A DNA stretch of 5,903 nt from an uncultured Prevotella sp. (lineage in GTDB: Bacteria > Bacteroidota > Bacteroidia > Bacteroidales > Bacteroidaceae), in contig CAMOTK010000123.1 of assembly GCA_946625715.1 (NCBI GenBank), positions 1 through 5,903 on the forward strand, in the 5' to 3' direction. Below the pieces are notes generated by a model that saw only the letters and a list, made by a program, of their open reading frames with translations, did not search any database and had not been told where the DNA came from. Every line of letters begins with the position of its first letter. Position 1 is the stretch's first letter. Both the position numbers and the translations under genes were made by a program. Positions 1-5,903 of this stretch are shown here, piece by piece.

Positions 1-2
1 TC

Positions 3-2585
3 ATCGACGGTGTGCCCACAACGACCAACCTGAACACGCTGAACATGAACGACATCGAGTCGATGCAGGTGCTGAAGGACGCTGCCTCGGCCTCTATCTA
101 CGGTAGCCGCGCTGCCAACGGTGTCATCATTATCACCACGCGCTCGGGTAAGAAGGGCGACAAGGTGAAGGTCGACTTCTCGGCCAACCTCACTGCTCAG
201 TTCTACAACAAGCAGAGCATGATGAAGCTCTCGAACACGGCCGACTACGCCACCGCTATGGCTCAGGCTGCCATGAACGACGGACTGGACCCCGAGACCT
301 ATGCCAACAACTACGGACTCACGCTCCACGCTGCCGCCGGTACGCCCATCCAGGCCTACAACCCCGCAACGAAGGCTATGGAGAGCTTCACCGTCAACGG
401 TCTCTACGACGGCTACCTGAATCCGAAGAAGTCGATGCGCTTCAGCAATACCGACTGGCTGAAGCAGATTTCGCGCACCGGTTTCTCGCAGAACTACGAC
501 CTCTCGGTCTCTAACGCTACCGACAAGAGCTCGGTGCTCTTCTCGGCTGGCTACAAGAAGAATGCCGGTATCATGAAGTACACCGACTTCGAGAGCTTCT
601 CGGCTCGTATCAACTCAAGTTTCAAAATCAACAGAATCGTCACCATCGGCGAAAACGCCACCATCACCTATTCCGACCAGGTAGACTGCGCACCGATGGA
701 GAACGCCCTGAAGATGGCTCCCACACTGCCCGTCTATGAAGAGGACGGCAAGACCTTCTCTGGTCCTGTCGGTGGCATGAGCGACCGTCAGAATCCTTTG
801 CGCGAGCTCTATCACAACCGCGACAACCGTCTGAAGATGTGGCGCATCTTCGGCAATGCCTTCGTGAACATCACGCCCATCGAGGGCCTGCTCATCCGCA
901 GTAACTTCGGTATCGACAACTGGTCTGAGAACATCCACAGCGTGACCTACACCTGGCACTCAGACGTGGTGAACAACGACACGCCGTCGGCTAACGTTGG
1001 TTCAAAGACCTCTACGAAGTGGACCTGGTCGAACACGGCCAACTACAACTTCACCATCTTCGGTGCACACACGTTCAACATCCTGGCCGGTCTCGAGCTC
1101 CACAAAGACTCGGAAGTGCGCAACAATGCCTACGCCCAGACGTTTGCCCTGGAGACCTATCGCTACATGTGGCCCGACGCCGCCACCGGCACACAGCGTG
1201 CTACAGGTATCGGTGAGGGCTATGCCCTGGTGTCGCTCTTCGGTAAGATTGACTACAACTGGAAAGACCTGCTGCTGGCTTCGTTCACCATCCGTCGCGA
1301 CGGTTCGAGCCGCTTCGGTGAGAACAACCGCTACGGTACGTTCCCTGCCGTCACGCTCGGCTATCGTATCTCGCAGCATCTCGGTGCCGACTGGATTGAC
1401 GACATGAAGCTCCGCGCCTCGTGGGGTCAGACCGGTAACCAGGCCATCTCCAACTATGCCCGCTTCGGTCTCTATGCCGCTACATACGGTGGCGAGCGCA
1501 ACGAGTCGACGGCCTACGACCTGGCCCTCATGGGTTCGGGCATCTATCCTTCCGGCTTCCGTGCCACACAGGCTCAGAACAACAATCTGAAGTGGGAGAC
1601 CACCGAGCAGTACAACGTCGGTCTCGACTTCACCCTGCTGCGCAATTCGGTCTATGGTACCGTCGATGCCTATGTGAAGAAGGTGAAAGACATGCTTATC
1701 AGCCCCGCCTACTTAGGTGCGATGGGCGAGGGTGGTGCTTCTTGGCTCAACGGTCCGTCGCTCCAGAACTGGGGTATGGAGTTCTCGCTGGGCTATCGCC
1801 ACACCACAGCTTACGGCCTGCGCTACAACATCAACGGCAATCTGGACTTCTTCCGTTCAAAGGTGACCTATCTGCCCGAGACCACTACCGGTTCCTATGT
1901 GCACACATCGAAGGAGAACCTCGTTGAGTCGAAGCGTCCCTACGGTTCTATCGTGGGCTATGTGGTCGACGGTCTGTACCAGAACCGTGACGAGGTGCTG
2001 GCCAGCGGTCAGGACAACGCCCGTGTGGGTGGCCTGAAGTATGCCGACCTCGATGGCAACGGCATCATCAACGAGAACGACCAGACCTGGATATTCAATC
2101 CCGTGCCCAACTTCTCATGGGGTCTGAACGTCGAACTGGGCTACAAGGACTTCGACTTCTCGATGTTCTGGCAGGGCGTAGCCGGTCAGGACGTGTACAA
2201 CGACCAGAAGTTCCAGACCGACTTCTTCAGCCTCACCGACCCGGGTTCAAACAAGGGCAGCCGCATGCTCGATGCCTGGACCACAGCCAACACCGGCTCG
2301 ACCATTCCCGCTCTGACCACCAACAACACCGGCGTGGAGAACCGCACCTCTACCTACTTCGTCGAGAACGGTTCTTATGCTAAGCTGCGCCAGGTGCAGA
2401 TTGGCTACAACCTGCCGGAGACCTTCATCAAGAAGCTGAGAATGACCAGTGCCCGCGTCTACGTGTCGGGCCACAACCTGCTCACGCTCAAGAGCAAGTC
2501 GCTCACCTGTCCCGATCCCGAGAACCCCCGCTGGATGTATCCTAACTCCACCTCATTCTCGTTCGGTATTCAAACCTCATTCTAA
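3..2585 (+). CDS. susC: SusC/RagA-family TonB-dependent outer-membrane transporter, 5'-truncated by window edge
   Basis: This is the outer-membrane beta-barrel that imports oligosaccharides using TonB/ExbBD energy, paired with the SusD lipoprotein encoded next. The reading frame is already open at the left edge (codons in phase from position 3, starting I-D-G-V-P), so the signal peptide, the N-terminal carboxypeptidase-regulatory-like domain and the first part of the plug are missing. The GTG at 12 is an internal valine, not a start. About 860 residues are visible; the family is usually around 1000 or more. The plug signature is clear at about 45–150: N-D-I-E-S-M-Q-V-L-K-D, then Y-G-S-R-A-A-N-G-V and I-T-T. 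The rest is barrel: R-Y-G-T-F-P near 1330, W-G-Q-T-G-N-Q near 1420, an acidic D-L-D-G-N-G loop at 2046–2081, N-G-S-Y-A-K-L-R-Q-V at 2367–2396 and G-H-N-L-L-T-L at 2469–2489. It ends in phenylalanine, as barrel proteins do, before TAA at 2583. No frameshift was seen. Family assignment is firm; substrate is not readable from it. Confidence 0.96.
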   Translation: MDGVPTTTNLNTLNMNDIESMQVLKDAASASIYGSRAANGVIIITTRSGKKGDKVKVDFSANLTAQFYNKQSMMKLSNTADYATAMAQAAMNDGLDPETYANNYGLTLHAAAGTPIQAYNPATKAMESFTVNGLYDGYLNPKKSMRFSNTDWLKQISRTGFSQNYDLSVSNATDKSSVLFSAGYKKNAGIMKYTDFESFSARINSSFKINRIVTIGENATITYSDQVDCAPMENALKMAPTLPVYEEDGKTFSGPVGGMSDRQNPLRELYHNRDNRLKMWRIFGNAFVNITPIEGLLIRSNFGIDNWSENIHSVTYTWHSDVVNNDTPSANVGSKTSTKWTWSNTANYNFTIFGAHTFNILAGLELHKDSEVRNNAYAQTFALETYRYMWPDAATGTQRATGIGEGYALVSLFGKIDYNWKDLLLASFTIRRDGSSRFGENNRYGTFPAVTLGYRISQHLGADWIDDMKLRASWGQTGNQAISNYARFGLYAATYGGERNESTAYDLALMGSGIYPSGFRATQAQNNNLKWETTEQYNVGLDFTLLRNSVYGTVDAYVKKVKDMLISPAYLGAMGEGGASWLNGPSLQNWGMEFSLGYRHTTAYGLRYNINGNLDFFRSKVTYLPETTTGSYVHTSKENLVESKRPYGSIVGYVVDGLYQNRDEVLASGQDNARVGGLKYADLDGNGIINENDQTWIFNPVPNFSWGLNVELGYKDFDFSMFWQGVAGQDVYNDQKFQTDFFSLTDPGSNKGSRMLDAWTTANTGSTIPALTTNNTGVENRTSTYFVENGSYAKLRQVQIGYNLPETFIKKLRMTSARVYVSGHNLLTLKSKSLTCPDPENPRWMYPNSTSFSFGIQTSF

Positions 2586-2597
2586 AAACAATATAAT

Positions 2598-2608
2598 AAG
2601 GAAAAAAG
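2598..2608 (+). promoter_or_regulatory. Weak purine-rich ribosome-binding region in the susC–susD spacer
   Basis: The 30-nt spacer (2586–2615) is almost entirely A/T with a purine run. AAGGA at 2598–2602 is the only Shine-Dalgarno-like string, and it sits 13 nt before the ATG at 2616, which is farther than the optimum. Bacteroidota commonly start translation on A-rich leaders without a strong Shine-Dalgarno, so the A/G-rich tract as a whole may matter more than the AAGGA. No hairpin or U-tract terminator is present, which fits co-transcription of susC and susD. Confidence 0.35.
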
Positions 2609-2615
2609 AAAAGCT

Positions 2616-4424
2616 ATGATTACCAAAACCATCAAGCATATAGCAGCCGCAGGCCTTGTGTGCGCCATGAGCGTGAGCCTCACCAGCTGCAACGATTTCA
2701 TCGATGTGCAGCCGCAGGGCGTCATCAATGAAGACCTGGCCATGAGCCAGCCCGAGGAGATGCTGAACGCAGCCTATGCCCGACTGGGCGACGACTGGTA
2801 CACCTACCCGTTCAACCTTTGGCCTTACGGCGACGTGAGCAGCGACGACGCCATGAAGGGCGGCTCGGGCACCACCGACACCAACTATCACTCGGTAGAG
2901 GTATGGTCGACGCTGACCGCCTCGAACCCCGACCACATGGACGAACTGTGGTATCACTTCTATTGCGCCATCAGCCGCTGCAACCGTGCGCTCGTGTCTA
3001 TTGCCGAATATGGCGACAAGCTGGGCAACCTCAAGGACGTGCGTGAAGCCGAGGCCCGTTTCCTGCGTGCCCACTTCTACTTCAAGCTGGTGCAGATGTG
3101 GAACCAGGTGCCCTGGATTGACGAGGAAGTCTACAAGAACCACACCGAGGAGCAGACGCGCAACGATGCCTTCACCCACGAGGAGCTGATGAAGAAAATC
3201 ATCGACGACTTCAAGTTTGCCTACGACAAACTGCCCGTCACGCAGTCGGAAGGCGGTCGTGCCAACAAGATTGCTGCCGCAGCCTATCTGGCCAAGTGCT
3301 ACCTGACGCTCGCCTGGGGCGACGGCTACGAGGCCAACACCGGCGTGAGCCACATCAACCAGGAGTACATGAAGGAAGTGCTGAAGTACACCAAGGACGT
3401 GGAAGACAGCAGCTACGGCTATCTGGAAGACTTCGGCGACATCTTCCTGCCCGAGTACAAGAACTCGAAGGAGAGCGTCTTTGCCGTGCAGCACTCGCTG
3501 TACACCGACGACAACACCCGCTTCGGACGTGCCAACTGGAGCAACATGCTCAACGGCTGCTGGCTCGTTTGGTCGTGCGGATGGGACTTCCACAAGCCCA
3601 CACAGAACCTGGTCAATGCCTTCAAGACCAAGGACGGCCTGCCCATGTTCGACGACTATGAGAAGGACCACAACGTCTATCCCGTCAACGGCATTCCTAC
3701 GGCCCAGAAGTGGGACCCGCGCCTCTTCCATACCGTTGGTATCCCCTCGTTCCCCTACAAGTACGAACTGTTGGAGAAGGAAGTCAACGGCGTGAAGCAG
3801 CATCTGCCCCTGACCACCACCAACTCGCGCAACCCTGCCACCTACGGTTTCTACACCTCGCTGAAGGAAGTGCCGCAGCGCTCTAAGGGCGAGACCTTCG
3901 ACAACCCCTGGCAGGCCTTCGAGCAGAACGACTACGTGCTGCGCTACACCGACGTCATGCTCATGCGTGCCGAGGCCATGGTGGAGACCGGCGACCTGGA
4001 AGGTGCCCGCACCATCATCAACGACATCCGTCAGCGTGCCAAGAACTCCGTGGCCAAGCACATCGGCTATGCTGCCGACCAGTGTGAGATTGCCCTCTAT
4101 CCCGCCAGCGACTTCGACACCAAGGAGAAGGCCCGCCTGCGCCTGCAGTGGGAGCGCCGCTTGGAGATGGCTATGGAAAACGGCCGCTTCTTCGACCTGC
4201 GCCGCTGGGGCATTGCCTCGAAGACGCTCAACGACTTCTTTGCCGTAGAGCAGCACGGCAAGTTCAAGGGTAAGACCGACGACGGCAAGGACAAGGAAGT
4301 AGAGTACGGCGGCCACTACACCGACGCCCACTTCACGGCCGGCAAGAACGAGTACTACCCCCTGCCGTACATCCAGATGTTCTACGTGCCCGGACTCTAC
4401 ACCCAGAACAAGGGATACAATTGA
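2616..4424 (+). CDS. susD: SusD/RagB-family surface glycan-binding lipoprotein
   Basis: A 602-residue outer-surface lipoprotein that caps the SusC barrel and captures oligosaccharides for import. The start at 2616 gives a textbook lipoprotein signal: M-I-T-K-T-I-K, a hydrophobic stretch to about residue 22, then T-S-C with the lipidated cysteine at 25, followed by N-D-F-I-D (acidic residues after Cys, as expected for surface export in Bacteroidota). The N-terminal SusD-like part spans roughly 25–230 and includes S-D-D-A-M-K-G-G at 76–83 and R-E-A-E-A-R-F-L-R-A-H-F-Y-F-K-L near 148–163. The C-terminal RagB/SusD part includes L-R-Y-T-D-V-M-L-M-R-A-E-A near residues 441–453 and the hallmark E-R-R-L-E-M-A-M-E-N-G-R-F-F-D-L-R-R-W-G at 513–532. 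The protein ends Y-Y-P-L-P-Y-I-Q, then N-K-G-Y-N, typical of the family. It lies 30 nt after susC. Its TGA stop (4422) is followed at once by an in-frame TAG, and both fall in the repeat array described separately. The reading frame is intact. The glycan bound is inferred, possibly a fructan. Confidence 0.97.
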   Translation: MITKTIKHIAAAGLVCAMSVSLTSCNDFIDVQPQGVINEDLAMSQPEEMLNAAYARLGDDWYTYPFNLWPYGDVSSDDAMKGGSGTTDTNYHSVEVWSTLTASNPDHMDELWYHFYCAISRCNRALVSIAEYGDKLGNLKDVREAEARFLRAHFYFKLVQMWNQVPWIDEEVYKNHTEEQTRNDAFTHEELMKKIIDDFKFAYDKLPVTQSEGGRANKIAAAAYLAKCYLTLAWGDGYEANTGVSHINQEYMKEVLKYTKDVEDSSYGYLEDFGDIFLPEYKNSKESVFAVQHSLYTDDNTRFGRANWSNMLNGCWLVWSCGWDFHKPTQNLVNAFKTKDGLPMFDDYEKDHNVYPVNGIPTAQKWDPRLFHTVGIPSFPYKYELLEKEVNGVKQHLPLTTTNSRNPATYGFYTSLKEVPQRSKGETFDNPWQAFEQNDYVLRYTDVMLMRAEAMVETGDLEGARTIINDIRQRAKNSVAKHIGYAADQCEIALYPASDFDTKEKARLRLQWERRLEMAMENGRFFDLRRWGIASKTLNDFFAVEQHGKFKGKTDDGKDKEVEYGGHYTDAHFTAGKNEYYPLPYIQMFYVPGLYTQNKGYN

Positions 4425-4463
4425 TAGTTGACAGTTTATAGTTAATAGTTAAAAGATTATAGA
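4422..4463 (+). repeat. Six degenerate 7-bp tandem repeats forming the susD–gene 3 spacer
   Basis: The sequence divides exactly into six heptamers: TGATAGT, TGACAGT, TTATAGT, TAATAGT, TAAAAGA, TTATAGA. T1, A3, A5 and G6 are the same in all six. The array begins with the susD stop codon itself (TGA, followed in frame by TAG) and ends 1 nt before the next ATG, so it is the entire spacer. It is very AT-rich against G/C-rich flanks. From general knowledge, AGTT(G/A)ATAGTT-like strings are scattered between genes in many Prevotella and Bacteroides genomes, so this is probably one copy of an interspersed intergenic family. Whether it affects translation, RNA stability or nothing at all cannot be told here. 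No good Shine-Dalgarno is present in it. Confidence 0.75.
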
Positions 4464-4464
4464 T

Positions 4465-5903
4465 ATGATTACCAAGATATTTCGATTCATGCTGGCCTCG
4501 GTGGTGTGCGTTGGTCTCACCACGGTCGTGACTTCCTGTCAGGACAAGGACATTGAGATGGAGTCCATGAAGATGGTGGCTCCCAGTGCCGACCAAATCA
4601 GCGGTCAGCTCCAGGGCGACGACTATGTCCTGACGTGGCCCGCACAGACGGGCAAGATGCAGGTGAGCATCTATCGTAACGGTACCATCAACTCGACCGA
4701 GATTGTTGAAGGCACCAGCTACACCCATCGCAACGTGCCCACAAACGTGCCCTTCGAGTATGTGTTCAAGCTCACCGACGGCACCAACTTCTCGAAAGGT
4801 GTGGTGAAGCAGTACACCCGTCCCGGTGCCACAAGCATCACCGGCGTACAGATGCGCCAGATTGAGAAGGCCGGCGGCTACGATGCCGAGGTGACGTGGG
4901 ATGCCGCTGCCGATGCCACGAAGATTATCTTCACGGCCACCAACAATGCCGGCCGCAACATTCGCGAGGAGCTCGACGGCAAGGCCACTTCCTACACCAT
5001 CGCCGACGTGGTCTATGGCGAAGAATGGTCGGTGGCCGTGACGGCCGACAACGCACAGGGCGCAGCCCTCTCGTCACCTTCCAGCCTGAAGATTGGTAAG
5101 ACGGCCATCGGCTTCCTGAGCATCTATGCTACGCCCGAGGAACTCGTGGCCAATGGCGACGACGACGAGGCTTCGGCCTGGCTGTGGCTGCACGAGCAGT
5201 ATCCTACGGCCACGTTCGTGCCCTTCAGCACCATCAAGTCGGCTGCCGACGTCGAGCCTTACCGCGTGCTGTTCTGGCTGCGCGACCTGGAAGGCGTGAC
5301 CGAAGACGACGTGTGGAACATGCCCGCCGATGTAGAGGCTGCCACACCCGTCATTCGCGAGTGGTACAAGAACGGTGGCAGCATGCTGCTCTGGAGCCAT
5401 GCCACGGTCTATGCCGGCCACCTGGGCCGCATCAAGCTCGACGAGATGAAGAGCAACGACCATGCCTTCGGCTTTGGCGTGGGTAACAACAACCCCGACG
5501 TCTGGAAGATGGCTGTCGAGCTGAATCCCGACCACAAGTTCAAGAAGGACCACTCCACACACCCCATCTACAAGGGCCTGGAAGTGGAGACCAATGCCGA
5601 CACGAAGCTCATTGCCTTCAAGGGTCCGGGTTGGACCGAAGACCACAACTGCCTGTACTTCAACCTGCCGAGCCTCTGGACAGGCATTGGCAACCAAGAG
5701 GAAGCCTGCTACACGCAGACCACCCAGGTCTACGGCATCTATCCTCTCGGCACGTGGGACAGCCAGATTTGGTGGGTGAGCCAGATGAACGTGTGGGAAG
5801 CCCAGCAGGGCAACACCGACTTCAAGGGCACCCTGCTCTGCATTGGCAACGGCGGCTGCGAGTTCTCGATGAAGAACGACGACGGCACGCCCGACAAGAG
5901 CGC
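4465..5903 (+). CDS. DUF4960-type surface lipoprotein with two Ig/FnIII-like domains, probable glycan-binding protein (SGBP), 3'-truncated
   Basis: The frame is open from ATG 4465 to the window end: 479 codons, no stop. The N-terminus is a lipoprotein signal: M-I-T-K-I-F-R-F, a hydrophobic core, then V-V-T-S-C with the lipidated cysteine at 25, followed by acidic-rich Q-D-K-D-I-E, consistent with surface display. Residues about 40–120 (D-D-Y-V-L-T-W-P, then S-I-Y-R-N-G) and about 121–211 (A-E-V-T-W-D-A-A, then W-S-V-A-V-T-A-D-N) look like two tandem Ig/FnIII-like domains. From about 213 a mixed alpha/beta region follows: strand A-I-G-F-L-S, acidic helix start D-D-D-E-A-S-A-W, strand Y-R-V-L-F-W-L, then I-R-E-W-Y-K-N-G-G-S-M-L-L-W-S-H at 297–312. 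I recognise this as DUF4960 from memory; no search was run. It is aromatic-rich (W390, W405, W431, W436, W437, W444), which suits carbohydrate binding. Position directly after susCD is where SGBPs are encoded. No glycosidase catalytic motif was recognised, so I infer binding rather than hydrolysis. An enzymatic role is not excluded. Confidence 0.85.
   Translation, partial: MITKIFRFMLASVVCVGLTTVVTSCQDKDIEMESMKMVAPSADQISGQLQGDDYVLTWPAQTGKMQVSIYRNGTINSTEIVEGTSYTHRNVPTNVPFEYVFKLTDGTNFSKGVVKQYTRPGATSITGVQMRQIEKAGGYDAEVTWDAAADATKIIFTATNNAGRNIREELDGKATSYTIADVVYGEEWSVAVTADNAQGAALSSPSSLKIGKTAIGFLSIYATPEELVANGDDDEASAWLWLHEQYPTATFVPFSTIKSAADVEPYRVLFWLRDLEGVTEDDVWNMPADVEAATPVIREWYKNGGSMLLWSHATVYAGHLGRIKLDEMKSNDHAFGFGVGNNNPDVWKMAVELNPDHKFKKDHSTHPIYKGLEVETNADTKLIAFKGPGWTEDHNCLYFNLPSLWTGIGNQEEACYTQTTQVYGIYPLGTWDSQIWWVSQMNVWEAQQGNTDFKGTLLCIGNGGCEFSMKNDDGTPDKS

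Noticed and set aside
12..14. GTG as the start codon of the SusC protein
   Set aside because: The frame is open upstream to the window edge and encodes I-D-G before this valine. I-D-G-V-P is an internal plug-domain motif, so the true start lies outside the window.
606..640. Patch of atypical codons in susC (TCA, AGT, AAA, AGA close together)
   Set aside because: It is only about ten codons long, in frame, within normal barrel sequence, and AGA recurs once near the 3' end. This is too little to suggest recombination or transfer.
997..1407. Out-of-frame + strand open frame inside susC, and similar ones inside susD and gene 3
   Set aside because: The products are rich in R, S, T and P, as expected from frame-shifted G/C-rich coding DNA. 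The main frame is continuous with clear family motifs throughout.
2577..4331. A 584-codon open frame on the minus strand opposite susD
   Set aside because: It is codon-aligned with susD, so its stops could arise only from TTA, CTA or TCA codons in susD, which this G/C-ending codon usage avoids. Its translation is a low-complexity V/G/L/A-rich product with no recognisable domain. Shorter minus-strand frames opposite the other two genes (615–959, 4333–4728, 5074–5697) have the same phase and the same explanation.
4428..4462. TTGACA (4428–4433) and TTATAG (4457–4462) as a promoter for the third gene
   Set aside because: The spacing is 23 nt, and Bacteroidota housekeeping promoters use a TTTG / TAnnTTTG pattern, which is not seen. 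Both strings are by-products of the heptamer repeat.
1..5903. tRNA, rRNA, CRISPR array, insertion sequence, inverted repeats or terminator hairpin
   Set aside because: None was recognised on either strand. Apart from the 30-nt and 40-nt spacers the window is coding, and neither spacer has a G/C-rich stem followed by a T-run.

Overview
The window looks like a piece of a Bacteroidales chromosome, most likely a Prevotella-type or related gut/rumen/oral bacterium. The evidence is a tandem susC–susD pair, lipoprotein signals of the Bacteroidota style, G/C-rich third codon positions, and short, very AT-rich intergenic spacers without strong Shine-Dalgarno sequences. Genus and species cannot be fixed from this sequence alone.

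Three genes lie head to tail on the + strand and fill almost the whole window. (1) From the left edge to 2585: a SusC-type TonB-dependent outer-membrane transporter. Its 5' end lies outside the window, and the visible part runs from the plug domain to the natural C-terminus. (2) 2616–4424: a complete SusD-type surface lipoprotein, 602 residues. (3) 4465 to the right edge: a second surface lipoprotein with two Ig/FnIII-like domains followed by an alpha/beta domain that I read as DUF4960. It is open at the window end (479 codons visible, no stop). The spacers are 30 and 40 nt, with no terminator-like hairpin seen, so the three genes are probably one transcript.

Together they form the outer-membrane uptake part of a polysaccharide utilization locus. 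SusD acts as a lid on the SusC barrel and hands over oligosaccharides. The third protein sits where such loci usually carry the surface glycan-binding protein (SGBP). From memory, the arrangement susC–susD–DUF4960 protein resembles Bacteroidales fructan (levan/inulin) loci, so a GH32 fructanase downstream and a sensor/regulator nearby are predicted. No enzyme or regulator is visible here, so the substrate is an inference.

Nothing here demands a wholly new system. The points most worth following are the DUF4960 protein (an apparently amidotransferase/ThuA-like fold without an evident catalytic cysteine, with clustered C-terminal cysteines and many aromatics) and an array of six degenerate 7-bp repeats that forms the susD–gene 3 spacer and includes the susD stop codon.
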